A stretch of 20,161 nucleotides of DNA from Verrucomicrobia bacterium UBA3841. Its GTDB lineage: Bacteria > Verrucomicrobiota > Kiritimatiellia > RFP12 > UBA1067. The translations under genes were made by a program, and so were the position numbers. The first letter of the stretch is position 1, and the number at the start of each line of letters is the position of its first letter. Positions 7,482 through 15,424 of this stretch are shown piece after piece. The notes beneath the pieces are model-generated. The model was not told the origin of the DNA. It did not search any database and was given only the letters and a program-made list of their open reading frames with translations. Where the stretch lies: the NCBI GenBank assembly GCA_002392765.1, contig DGHT01000016.1, positions 1 through 20,161 of the forward strand. The letters are read 5' to 3'.

Positions 7482-8516
7482 ATGAATAACATATACGGGA
7501 TTTTGCTTTGGGTTCTCGGCGGGTTCGCCGGGGCTGTATTCGCGCTTCCATTCAGGAAAGTCAAAGGGTGGCGGTACGAAAGCTACTGGCTTGTCTACTC
7601 CATATTCGGGCTGATCCTGTTTCCCGTCGCGCTCGCAATGGCGACGGTTCCGGATCTTTTCGGAGTAATTGCCGGGGTGCCGCGCGGTACGCTTGCAATG
7701 TGCGCGGGATTCGGCATGCTTTGGGGAATAGGCGGGCTTTCGTGGGGGCTGATGATCCGCTATCTGGGCGTCGGGCTGGGGCTCGCGATCGGATGCGGAC
7801 TCTGTTCGGCGACGGGGACGCTCGTCCCGCCGATCGTGATGGGGAAGGCGGCGAGTCTCGTTGCGGATCGCTCCGCGCTCGTCACGCTCGCAAGCGTTGT
7901 CATATCTCTCGTCGGCATCATATTTGTAGGCCTTGCGGGAAAGTCCAAGGAGGACGAACTGCCCGAGGAAATGAAGAAGGCGGCCGTAGCCGAGTTCGAT
8001 TTCAAAAAGGGGATCGTCGTCGCGCTCGTCGCGGGGTTTGCGTCCGCCGGGATGAATTTCGGTCTGCAGTCCGGCGCCGCGCTCGAAACTGCCGCGCTGG
8101 AGGCGGGCGCGAACAATGCATGGAAGGGAATGCCGGTTCTCGTCGCCGTCCTTTTCGGCGGTTTCATCGTGCAGCTTGCGTGGTGTCTGCGGCAGAACGC
8201 GAAGAACAAATCGTTCTCCGACTACGCGACCCTTTCCAAGCCTGCGACGATGGGCGTTGTTTTCTGGAGCGGGATGGCCGGCGTCATCTGGGCGTGCCAG
8301 TTCGCATGCCAGAAGACGGGAGAAAGTTTCGCGGGCGACATTTCCTACATAGCGTTCGCCATCGTAATGGGATCGAGCGTGCTTTTCTCGTCGCTCGTCG
8401 GCATAGCGCTGGGAGAATGGAAAGGAACCGGTGCCGGGACGAAGCGCTGCCTTGCGGCGGGCCTTGCGATTCTCGCGGTGTCTATAGCCGTTGCGGCGGT
8501 TGCGAAAATGATTTAA
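7482..8516 (+). CDS. rhaT: L-rhamnose/H+ symporter RhaT
   Basis: This 344-aa, highly hydrophobic inner-membrane protein has about ten predicted helices and matches RhaT in pattern: an N-terminal helix then FALPFRKVKGW, FGMLWGIGGLSWGLMIRYLGVGLGLAIG (around 75-105), and a cytoplasmic loop near 150-170 before FDFKKGIVVALVAGFASAGMNF. RhaT imports L-rhamnose with protons. An upstream in-frame TTG at 7446 would add 12 residues, but that codon is the -35 box; the ATG at 7482 gives 344 residues, the length of E. coli RhaT as I remember it. rhaA follows after 34 bp, so the two form a transport-isomerisation operon. Confidence 0.92.
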   Translation: MNNIYGILLWVLGGFAGAVFALPFRKVKGWRYESYWLVYSIFGLILFPVALAMATVPDLFGVIAGVPRGTLAMCAGFGMLWGIGGLSWGLMIRYLGVGLGLAIGCGLCSATGTLVPPIVMGKAASLVADRSALVTLASVVISLVGIIFVGLAGKSKEDELPEEMKKAAVAEFDFKKGIVVALVAGFASAGMNFGLQSGAALETAALEAGANNAWKGMPVLVAVLFGGFIVQLAWCLRQNAKNKSFSDYATLSKPATMGVVFWSGMAGVIWACQFACQKTGESFAGDISYIAFAIVMGSSVLFSSLVGIALGEWKGTGAGTKRCLAAGLAILAVSIAVAAVAKMI

Positions 8517-8550
8517 TCCGGATGCAAAACAAAAAAAGGGAAAACAAAAC

Positions 8551-9786
8551 ATGAGCTACAAGGAAGCGCAGAAAAAGTTCGCCAAAATCGGCATCGACAC
8601 CGAAAAGGCCATCAAGGATCTCGGATCCGTAAAAATTTCCATGCATTGCTGGCAGGGCGACGATGTCGGCGGTTTCGAGTCCGTCGGCGGCGCGTCGAAC
8701 GGAATCCAGACCACCGGCAACTACCCGGGGAAGGCGACTACGCCGGAACAGCTTATGGCGGATCTCGATTTTGCGCTGTCCCTCATTCCCGGAAAGCACC
8801 GTGTGAACCTCCACGCCTGCTACGGCATCCACAAGGACAAGGTGGTCGACCGCAACAAGCTGACCCCCGAACAGTTCAAGCCGTGGGTCGAATGGGCGAA
8901 GAAGCGCGGCGTGGGGCTGGATTTCAACCCGACGTTCTTCTCGCACGGCAACGTGGTGGACGGTCTGACGCTTTCAAGCCCCGACCCCAAGATCCGCAAA
9001 TTCTGGATAGAGCACGGTATCGCGTGCCTCAAGATAGCCGAATACATGGCCAAGGAGCTCAAGAGCCCCTGCGCGATCAATTTCTGGTGCCCCGACGGGT
9101 ACAAGGACGAACCGTCCGACCGTCTCGGACCGCGCAGGCGCATGGCCGATTCGCTCGACAGGATATTCAAGACGAAATACGACAGGAAGCTCGTGATCCC
9201 CACGTTCGAGTCGAAACTCTTCGGCATAGGCGTCGAGAGCTACACGGTCAACTCGCACGAGTTCGTGATGGGCTATGCCCAGAGCCGCAAGATTCTCGCG
9301 CTTCTCGACATGGGCCACTTCCATCTGACCGAGAACGTCGCCGACAAGATCAGCTCGTTCCTGATGTTCTTCGGGAAGGTCGCTTTCCACATTTCCCGTC
9401 CGGTCAGGTGGGACTCCGACCATGTCATCCGCCAGAACGACGATCTCAGGGCCGCCGCGCAGGAGATAGTCAAGATGGGGACCGGGAATTTCCTCATCGC
9501 GCTCGACTACTTCGACGCTTCGATCTGCCGCGTCGCCGCGTGGGTTCTTGGAATGCGCAACATGCAGAAGGAACTTCTCAAGGCGATGCTTACGCCTAAC
9601 GCGCAGCTCAAGGCGCTCCAGGACGCCGGCGAATTCACCGCGCAGCTCGTCCTCCAGGAAGAGTACAAAGACTATCCCTGGGAGGAGGTCTGGGCTGAAT
9701 TCGCGAGGAGGAACGGACAGGATCCCGGCGAGGACTGGCTCAAATCCGTCAACGCGTACGAGAAGGACGTCCTTCTGAAACGCTGA
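8551..9786 (+). CDS. rhaA: L-rhamnose isomerase
   Basis: The 411-aa protein aligns by eye with RhaA from end to end: SMHCWQGDDVGGFE (around 31-44), IQTTGNYPGKA, RVNLHACYG, VEWAKKRGVGLDFNPTFFSH, ESKLFGIGVESYTV, LLDMGHFHLTEN, HISRPVRWDSDHVI and LDYFDASICRVAAWVLG. These hold the metal- and sugar-binding Glu, Asp and His residues of the family. It converts L-rhamnose to L-rhamnulose in the cytoplasm. It is placed 34 bp after rhaT with an A-rich AAAAAAAGGG leader as a weak ribosome site. Rhamnulokinase and rhamnulose-1-phosphate aldolase are not in this window. Confidence 0.97.
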   Translation: MSYKEAQKKFAKIGIDTEKAIKDLGSVKISMHCWQGDDVGGFESVGGASNGIQTTGNYPGKATTPEQLMADLDFALSLIPGKHRVNLHACYGIHKDKVVDRNKLTPEQFKPWVEWAKKRGVGLDFNPTFFSHGNVVDGLTLSSPDPKIRKFWIEHGIACLKIAEYMAKELKSPCAINFWCPDGYKDEPSDRLGPRRRMADSLDRIFKTKYDRKLVIPTFESKLFGIGVESYTVNSHEFVMGYAQSRKILALLDMGHFHLTENVADKISSFLMFFGKVAFHISRPVRWDSDHVIRQNDDLRAAAQEIVKMGTGNFLIALDYFDASICRVAAWVLGMRNMQKELLKAMLTPNAQLKALQDAGEFTAQLVLQEEYKDYPWEEVWAEFARRNGQDPGEDWLKSVNAYEKDVLLKR

Positions 9787-9831
9787 TCCGGCGGGTCGCC
9801 GCATCCGATATGTCTGTCTGTCATTTTTAGA

Positions 9832-9861
9832 TTGATTTGCCTTGCAGTTTTTTGATATAAT
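9832..9861 (+). promoter_or_regulatory. Predicted promoter of the rplY-rplI ribosomal operon
   Basis: TTGATT (9832-9837), an 18-bp spacer and a perfect TATAAT (9856-9861) predict transcription near 9868 and a leader of about 66 bases before rplY. A small GTGCGTGTGCAC stem (9889-9900) lies in this leader. Binding by a ribosomal protein is possible but not shown. Confidence 0.65.
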
Positions 9862-9934
9862 ATTCAAAACCGTAGTCGCAGAGTGTAGTGCGTGTGCACG
9901 AGAGTATGCGGCATACCGACAACAAGGCTAGAAA

Positions 9935-10597
9935 ATGGATCAGATAAGACTCAAGGCCGAACCGCGTACCGAACAGGGTACGGGAGCGGTTCGCCGTCTT
10001 CGCCGCACCGGCATGATTCCCGGTTCGGTCATGAAGATGAAGAAGGGTGGAACGGAGCTCATCAAGCTTCCGGCCCACGCTTTCATGATGGCAATGCGCG
10101 GACACGCGAGCAAGCAGTTGCTCGTCACCCTCGACCTCGACGGCAGGGAAGTTCCGGCGCTGATGCGTGAAATGCAGAATGACGTTCTCGCGGGAACTCC
10201 GATACACGTCGACTTCAGCGAAGTGTCGCTGACGGAGAAGGTCCGCGTCACGGTACCTATCTACCTGACCGGCGAGCCGGTCGGCGTCAAGATCGGCGGC
10301 GGCGTCCTCGAACAGGTTCTCCGCACAATCGAAGTCGATTGCCTTCCTACGAACATTGCGGAGAAATTCACGATCGACGTTTCTTCCCTCGATCTCGACC
10401 AGACGCTTTTCGTGCGCGATCTGAAGCTTGGCGACGAACAGACGGTCGTCACCCGCGGCGAATACGCGGTGGCCGTCGTCAAGGCGCCCGAAGACGCTCC
10501 CGGAGCGGCCCCTGGCGCTGCTCCTGCGGCGGAGAAGGCTCCGGAAGTCATCAAGAAGGGCAAGGAAGAGGCTGACAAGAAAGAGGAGAAGAAATAA
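9935..10597 (+). CDS. rplY: Ribosomal protein bL25 (general stress protein Ctc type)
   Basis: This 220-aa two-domain L25/Ctc protein has an N-terminal 5S-rRNA-binding domain at 1-95 (LKAEPRTEQGTGAVRRLRRTGMIPGSV, then PIHVDFSEV) and a C-terminal TL5-type beta domain at 96-185 (VTVPIYLTGEPVGVKIGGGVLEQ, then IDVSSLDLDQTLFVRDLKLG). The last 35 residues are an Ala/Pro/Glu/Lys tail, as common in long L25. It binds 5S rRNA in the large subunit. Its TAA stop overlaps the rpsF ATG by one base. In many bacteria pth sits between these genes; it is absent here. Confidence 0.95.
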   Translation: MDQIRLKAEPRTEQGTGAVRRLRRTGMIPGSVMKMKKGGTELIKLPAHAFMMAMRGHASKQLLVTLDLDGREVPALMREMQNDVLAGTPIHVDFSEVSLTEKVRVTVPIYLTGEPVGVKIGGGVLEQVLRTIEVDCLPTNIAEKFTIDVSSLDLDQTLFVRDLKLGDEQTVVTRGEYAVAVVKAPEDAPGAAPGAAPAAEKAPEVIKKGKEEADKKEEKK

Positions 10598-10971
10598 TGA
10601 AGAAGTACGATGCTCTCTATATTTTTGTCGGCGTGGCGAAGGACGACATCCTCAACGCGAACCTCGAAAAGGCGCTTGCGGAAGTGACCCGTCTCGGCGG
10701 GAACGTCCTGGAGACGGTATCCCTCGGCAAGCGCGCGTTTTCGCGTCCCATGTCGAAGAAGGAAAGCGGCGTCTACGTGAAAGTGCGCATGGAACTCGAT
10801 CCGGCGAAGGTGGACGAACTCGTCAACCGCTACAAACTCGTCGAAGAGGTGTTCCGCGTCCAGATTCTCGCCGTGGACGAACGTCGCGAGGCGAAGATCG
10901 TCGCAGAACGCACCGCAAGGGCCGCACGCGCGGCCAAGAGCGAAACAGCAACTCCGGAGGCTCAGGCCTGA
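10597..10971 (+). CDS. rpsF: 30S ribosomal protein bS6
   Basis: The 124-aa protein has the S6 ferredoxin-like fold: KKYDALYIFVG at the start, a helix, then KRAFSRPMSKKESGVYVKVRMELDPAKVDEL and a strand EVFRVQILAV. An Ala/Arg/Glu-rich tail follows from about 95. It binds 16S rRNA with S18. The ATG overlaps the preceding stop (TAATG), so translation is probably coupled, and GAGGAGAA in the end of rplY serves as ribosome binding site. Order rpsF-ssb-rpsR-rplI is the standard bacterial cluster. Confidence 0.96.
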   Translation: MKKYDALYIFVGVAKDDILNANLEKALAEVTRLGGNVLETVSLGKRAFSRPMSKKESGVYVKVRMELDPAKVDELVNRYKLVEEVFRVQILAVDERREAKIVAERTARAARAAKSETATPEAQA

Positions 10972-11004
10972 GGCCTTAGCCGAAATTGATTAAAAGGGGA
11001 CAAC

Positions 11005-11430
11005 ATGGCCTCCTTCAACAAAGTCATCCTGATGGGCAACCTGACGCGCGATCCCGATGTCCGTGCCACCGGCACTATGGGCATGAAGGTCGCCAGGCTG
11101 GGCATAGCCGTAAACGAACGCCGCAAAGACCGCAACGGACAGATACAGGAATTCCCCGTTTTCGTGGACGTGGACGCCTGGGACAAGCTTGCCGAGCTTT
11201 GCGGACAGTACCTGTCCAAGGGCAGGACGATTCTCGTCGAGGGTCGCCTGCAGATGGACACTTGGGAAAAAGACGGCGTGCGCCACCAGAAACTTAAAGT
11301 CCGCGCTTCCACCATCAAGTTTCTCCCGACAGGCGAGAGGCTTGGCGGTCCGCAGCAGAAATCCGACGCGTTGTCCGTGTTTTCGCAACAGGGTCCGGCG
11401 GATGCGGACGGAGAAGACGTGCCCTTTTAA
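11005..11430 (+). CDS. ssb: Single-stranded DNA-binding protein
   Basis: The 141-aa protein has the SSB OB-fold at 1-108 (FNKVILMGNLTRDPDVR, then VFVDVDAWDKLAELCGQYLSKG and ILVEGRLQMDTWEKDG). After a short low-complexity linker it ends in DGEDVPF, the acidic tip that docks replication and repair partners. It protects single-stranded DNA as a tetramer. GGGGA about 7 bases upstream of the ATG serves as ribosome site; gaps to rpsF and rpsR are 33 and 27 bp. Confidence 0.97.
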   Translation: MASFNKVILMGNLTRDPDVRATGTMGMKVARLGIAVNERRKDRNGQIQEFPVFVDVDAWDKLAELCGQYLSKGRTILVEGRLQMDTWEKDGVRHQKLKVRASTIKFLPTGERLGGPQQKSDALSVFSQQGPADADGEDVPF

Positions 11431-11457
11431 TACACAATAAAGAAACGAGGTTTATTT

Positions 11458-11688
11458 ATGGCATTCAAGAAATCAAACAGTTCCGCCGGCGAAGAGTTCG
11501 CCGCCAGGAAGCGTCCGCCGCTCGGTCCCGACGACCAGATCGACGTAAATGACATCGAAACGCTCAAGTACTACATCACCGACTATGGCAAGATCCTGCC
11601 CGCCCGCATTACCGGAGTCACTTCCGCCCAGCAGCGTCAGATCCGCCAGGGCGTCAAGCGCGCCCGCAACATGGGTCTGATGGCCTGA
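11458..11688 (+). CDS. rpsR: 30S ribosomal protein bS18
   Basis: The 76-aa protein matches S18: VNDIETLKYYITDYGKILPARITGV (29-53) followed by QRQIRQGVKRARNMGLM, the rRNA-binding segment. The N-terminal 30 residues are variable and lack the CxxC pair found in zinc-type S18. It pairs with S6 on the 30S platform. The CGAGG upstream of the ATG is a moderate ribosome site. Confidence 0.96.
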   Translation: MAFKKSNSSAGEEFAARKRPPLGPDDQIDVNDIETLKYYITDYGKILPARITGVTSAQQRQIRQGVKRARNMGLMA

Positions 11689-11708
11689 GAAGCGAAAGGA
11701 GCGATACA

Positions 11709-12179
11709 ATGCAAATCGAAGTAATGCTCATGGACGATGTGAAGAAGCTTGGCAAGGCCGGCCAGATCGTAAAGGTCGCGGCGGGATATGCCAGGAACTA
11801 TCTCTTCACTAAGGGTCTTGCTGCCGAGGCTACCGAGGCCGCCAAGCGCAGGCTCAAGAAACTCGAGGCCGAGCGCGCGGCGCGCGCCGCCGAAGAGCGC
11901 AAGGCCGCGCAGGAAGTGGCCAAGAAGCTCGAGAAGCTCGAGATTACCGTCTCCGCGGCTACCGTCGACGGCAAGAAGCTCTACGGCGCGGTGAGCGTGA
12001 CAGACATTCTCGCGGCGATCGAGCAGAGCCGCGGCGTCAAGATCGAACGCAGCCAGCTGTCCCTCGAGGACTCCCTGCGCGAGGTCGGCGAGTATCACGC
12101 GACAATCGATCTCGGACGCGGCGTCACTGTCAAGTTCAAGATCGTCATCCTCGACGAGCAGGCCCCCGCCCAGGAGTGA
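11709..12179 (+). CDS. rplI: 50S ribosomal protein bL9
   Basis: The 156-aa protein begins with the L9 N-domain (EVMLMDDVKKLGKAGQIVKVAAGYARNYL, 4-32). A long Ala/Glu/Arg/Lys-rich connecting helix spans about 42-80, and the C-domain runs from 82 (ITVSAATVDGKKLYGAVSVTDI) to the end. It binds 23S rRNA at the base of the L1 stalk. AAAGGAG lies 6 bases upstream of the ATG. It is the last gene of the cluster and is followed by a strong terminator 30 bp on. Confidence 0.96.
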   Translation: MQIEVMLMDDVKKLGKAGQIVKVAAGYARNYLFTKGLAAEATEAAKRRLKKLEAERAARAAEERKAAQEVAKKLEKLEITVSAATVDGKKLYGAVSVTDILAAIEQSRGVKIERSQLSLEDSLREVGEYHATIDLGRGVTVKFKIVILDEQAPAQE

Positions 12180-12209
12180 GCCGGCGCCTGAATGCGTCGC
12201 AATACGCCG

Positions 12210-12246
12210 AGTCCCGGACATACGTGTCCGGGACTTTGTTTTTTTT
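12210..12246 (+). terminator. Intrinsic terminator after rplI
   Basis: A perfect 11-bp GC-rich stem (12210-12220 with 12225-12235, loop TACG, a stable tetraloop) is followed by TTGTTTTTTTT. This closes the ribosomal operon. Confidence 0.95.
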
Positions 12247-12287
12247 CGGGACAAGGCGCGCCGTCCGCAGTCCGCGAAAACTTTTCG

Positions 12288-12316
12288 TGTAAACATTTCC
12301 AAAACTTTGCTATAAT
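12288..12316 (+). promoter_or_regulatory. Predicted promoter of the GH3 gene, with leader hairpin
   Basis: A perfect TATAAT (12311-12316) has only a weak -35 match 17 bp upstream (TGTAAA, 12288-12293), which suggests activator dependence. The 62-base leader contains a 6-bp hairpin (12328-12333 with 12345-12350) and a good ribosome site, GAGGAG at 12363-12368. Confidence 0.5.
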
Positions 12317-12378
12317 ACTTGTCATAGGACGGTGAACCATATAAACCGTCTGCAAGCAACAAGAGGAGCACAATAGTC

Positions 12379-14697
12379 ATGAAATCAAGTCTGATTGGGA
12401 AAATCCGCATGTGTTTTACGGCTGCGGCAACGGCAATCGCGGGATTCGCGGCGATGGATGTGTCGGCGGCGGTAGATCTGGACGAGGCTACCGTAGCGCG
12501 GGGCGCGGCGTTTTCGCGAAGGGCGGCGGCGGAGAGCATGATCCTCCTCAAGAACGAATCCGGGACGTTGCCGCTCGCCGCCGGAGCGAAAGTGGCTCTC
12601 TACGGTGCGGTCGGCGAATACCGCCCCGGCGGCGGCGGTTCGTCCAACGTCAAGGCGGTGCGCATAGTGAATGTCGCGGACGGATTGGCGGAAGCCGGAT
12701 TCGACATAGATCCCGAGAGCCGCGAGACCGCAATCATGGTGATCGGGCGCGGTTCGAGCGAGGGCGGCGACAACGGCGACGACAGTTTCGATCTGTCGGG
12801 AAAGGAAATCGAAACGCTTTCCGCCATCAAGGCGGCGGGATTCGGGAAAATAGTCGTCGTATGCAACTGCGGCCATGCCATAAACCTTGCGCCTCTCGCC
12901 GGCGATCCGTCGGTCGGCGCGATTCTCTGGTGCTGGTATCCGGGCGGCGAGGGAGGCGCGGCGGCAGCCGACATCCTTTGCGGGAAGGTCAATCCGTCGG
13001 GACGCCTGGCCGACACGTTCGCCCGCAAAGTCGCTGACTGGCCAAGCGACGCCGGCTTCAGGGCGTATCGCGGCGCGGTTCCGTACGACGACGACATATT
13101 CGTCGGGTACCGCTACTTCGAGACGATACCCGGAGCGAAGGATAAGGTCGTCTATCCGTTCGGATACGGATTGAGCTACAGCGAATGGAAAATAGAAAAC
13201 GTAAAATGCGATGTTGAAGGCTCCCGGATAGCCGCCGCCGTCCGCGTCACGAACACCGGAAAAACCGCTGGACGGCATTCGGTCCTTTGCTATTCGTCGC
13301 TTAAGGGCGGCAACGCGCAGCACCCCGCGATCGAGCTGCGCGCATTCGCGAAAACGGGCCTTCTCCAGCCCGGCGGCAGCGAGATGCTCGTTCTTTCGTT
13401 CGACAAGCGCGACCTCGCGTACTTCGAAGAAGGGGACGGCGGATCGGCGAACAACGAACTGGCCGGTTCGTGGGTGCTGGACAAGGGACGTTACACGATA
13501 TACACAGGCGGCAGCGTCCGCGACGTTGAAGAGGCGGGATCCTTCGAGGTGCGCGCCGCGGCAGCGCTGGAGACACCCGGCTTCAAACTCAAAGCCGACA
13601 CGCTTGCGCGCCGCCTGAACGCCGACGGCACGTATTCCGCCAGGCCCGTCTCCTACCCGTCGCTCGTCGGCAGGCCCGGGCGCGGCAAATTCAGGGCCGA
13701 TCCGGTAGAGAGCCCGTCAGTCACCCTTTACGACGTAGCGGACGGCAAGGCCGGGTTGGACGAACTTCTCGACCAGATGTCCCTGAAGGAAATGCTGTAT
13801 CTGCTTTACGGGCATCCGAAAGTCGATCCCTCCGGAACCGGCTCCATCGGCGCGCTGGAGAAGTTCGGCGTTTCCGCCGCGCAGACGTGCGACGGTCCCG
13901 CCGGTGTAAGGCGTTCGGTCACTTCGACATATTTCCCGTGCGCGGCTCTTCTTGCATCGTCGTTCGATCCCGCGCTCCTGCGCGAAGTCGGCGCGATCAT
14001 CGGGGACGAAGCGGCCGAGACCGATTTCGATCTTCTCCTCGCCCCGGGTCTCTGCATCCACCGCCATCCGCTCTGCGGACGCAATTTCGAGTATTTCAGC
14101 GAAGATCCGCTCGTCGCCGGCATAGCCGCGTCGGAATACGTCAAAGGCGTGCAGTCGCGCGGCGTCGGCGCGACGCTCAAGCATTTCGCCGGCAACAACC
14201 GCGAAACGACGCGAAAGTACGAGAAGAACATCGTCGGCGAGCGGGCGTTCAGGGAAATCTACCTGCGCGGATTCGAGAGGGCTGTGAAGGACGCCCGTCC
14301 GTGGGCCATAATGACCGCCTACAACGGTTTGAACGGCTACAACTGTTCGGAGCACTACGGACTGTTGACAGGCATCCTGCGCGACGAATGGGGTTTCGAG
14401 GGTCTTGTGATGACGGACTGGAACACGACTGTCGCTCTGTGGCGCGAGGTTGCCGCCGGCAATGACGTGAAGATGCCAGGTGACTGCGGCGAAGGCGAAA
14501 GCAAGTTCGCTAAAGAAGGGTATGGCGTCGACATGGCGTGCAACGCCGAATATCGCGACTATCTTTTCGCGGAATCGGTGCGCCAAAGCGCGGCCCGCGT
14601 CTGCCGCATGGTAATGAAGACGCGCCGGTTCGCGCGCGAGCGCGCGGCGAGAGCCGCGGAGAAGACGGAAACCCCGCCTTCTGTTCCGGCCGAATAG
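12379..14697 (+). CDS. Glycoside hydrolase family 3, domain-permuted, exported
   Basis: The 772-aa protein has a signal peptide (1 to about 30, ending VSA). The domain order is reversed relative to classical GH3. First comes the GH3 C-terminal alpha/beta sandwich (about 40-265: AAAESMILLKNESGTLPL, then SSEGGDNGDDSFDL with candidate acid/base E128, and YPFGYGLSYSEW at 259-270). Next is a fibronectin-III-like domain (about 271-395), then the catalytic TIM-barrel domain (about 450-750). The barrel contains DGPAGVR (505-511), ATLKHFAGNNRE (K601, H602) and VMTDWN (nucleophile D680). GH3 enzymes with this order, such as the Ruminococcus albus type, are beta-glucosidases; beta-xylosidase or other activity cannot be excluded. 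It is monocistronic, and its stop lies one base from the convergent ABC gene stop. Confidence 0.92.
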   Translation: MKSSLIGKIRMCFTAAATAIAGFAAMDVSAAVDLDEATVARGAAFSRRAAAESMILLKNESGTLPLAAGAKVALYGAVGEYRPGGGGSSNVKAVRIVNVADGLAEAGFDIDPESRETAIMVIGRGSSEGGDNGDDSFDLSGKEIETLSAIKAAGFGKIVVVCNCGHAINLAPLAGDPSVGAILWCWYPGGEGGAAAADILCGKVNPSGRLADTFARKVADWPSDAGFRAYRGAVPYDDDIFVGYRYFETIPGAKDKVVYPFGYGLSYSEWKIENVKCDVEGSRIAAAVRVTNTGKTAGRHSVLCYSSLKGGNAQHPAIELRAFAKTGLLQPGGSEMLVLSFDKRDLAYFEEGDGGSANNELAGSWVLDKGRYTIYTGGSVRDVEEAGSFEVRAAAALETPGFKLKADTLARRLNADGTYSARPVSYPSLVGRPGRGKFRADPVESPSVTLYDVADGKAGLDELLDQMSLKEMLYLLYGHPKVDPSGTGSIGALEKFGVSAAQTCDGPAGVRRSVTSTYFPCAALLASSFDPALLREVGAIIGDEAAETDFDLLLAPGLCIHRHPLCGRNFEYFSEDPLVAGIAASEYVKGVQSRGVGATLKHFAGNNRETTRKYEKNIVGERAFREIYLRGFERAVKDARPWAIMTAYNGLNGYNCSEHYGLLTGILRDEWGFEGLVMTDWNTTVALWREVAAGNDVKMPGDCGEGESKFAKEGYGVDMACNAEYRDYLFAESVRQSAARVCRMVMKTRRFARERAARAAEKTETPPSVPAE

Positions 14698-14698
14698 T

Positions 14699-15424
14699 CT
14701 AAAGTCTGGCGGCCAGCGCCTTAGAAACGTCCGGGACGGCTTCCAGCAGCCGTCTCGTGTATTCGCTCGCCGGAGACGCGAATACGCGTTCCGCGTATCC
14801 GGCGTCGACGAAAAGACCTTTCTCCATGACGCATATTCTGTCGCACACGTTCTTCACGACTGCAAGATCGTGCGCGATGAGCAGTATCGAAAGACCAAGA
14901 TTGCGCCTGAGTTCGCGCAGAAGGTTCAGAATCCTCGCCTGCACTGAGACGTCGAGCGCGGATACCGGTTCGTCGGCTATCAGAACCTCCGGATCGAATA
15001 CGAGAGCTCTCGCGATCGAGACGCGCTGGCACTGTCCGCCTGACATCTCCCTGGGGTACTGCGCCATGACTGCGGGGGCGAGTCCGACGATCCCGAGCAG
15101 TTCTTCAGGCGTGCGCGCGGGCTTCCCCTTCCGCGAGGCTATGTCGTAGGCTTCGCGCAGCGCCGCCCCGACAGTCATGCGCGGGTTGAGGCTCCCGACC
15201 GCATCCTGAAAAACCATCTGGACGGATTTGGCGTTTCTCTCGATGACGCCGGAACTCGGTTTTACGAGACCTGCAAGCGTCTGGGCGATCGTTGACTTTC
15301 CGCTTCCGCTTTCTCCGACGATTCCGAGAATCTCCCCCTGCGACAGGGAGAACGAGACTCCTTTTACGGCTTCGAACCTGCCGTAGCGCACGTGGAGGTC
15401 TTTTACTGTGAAATACTTTATCAT
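14699..15424 (-). CDS. ABC transporter ATP-binding protein, peptide/nickel type (DppF/OppF-like)
   Basis: The 241-aa ATPase has Walker A GESGSGKS (37-44), Q-loop Q73, signature MSGGQCQRVSIARAL (127-141), Walker B VLIADEP (147-153), and an H-loop at H185. FQDAVGSLNPRMTVG after the Q-loop and DVSVQARILNLL after Walker B are typical of the dipeptide/oligopeptide/nickel importers. It lacks the extra C-terminal region many OppD/OppF proteins carry. No permease, binding protein or partner ATPase is in the window, so the transported substrate is unknown. Its ATG overlaps the argH stop (ATGA), implying coupled translation. Confidence 0.9.
   Translation of the reverse strand: MIKYFTVKDLHVRYGRFEAVKGVSFSLSQGEILGIVGESGSGKSTIAQTLAGLVKPSSGVIERNAKSVQMVFQDAVGSLNPRMTVGAALREAYDIASRKGKPARTPEELLGIVGLAPAVMAQYPREMSGGQCQRVSIARALVFDPEVLIADEPVSALDVSVQARILNLLRELRRNLGLSILLIAHDLAVVKNVCDRICVMEKGLFVDAGYAERVFASPASEYTRRLLEAVPDVSKALAARL

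Noticed and set aside
7473..8552. A 359-codon minus-strand frame opposite rhaT
   Set aside because: It is the complement of an unmistakable transporter gene, with no ribosome site or domain.
9789..9830. Possible terminator after rhaA (CGGCG-GGT-CGCCG)
   Set aside because: The stem is only 5 bp and the nearest T run starts about 20 bases later, too far for an intrinsic terminator.
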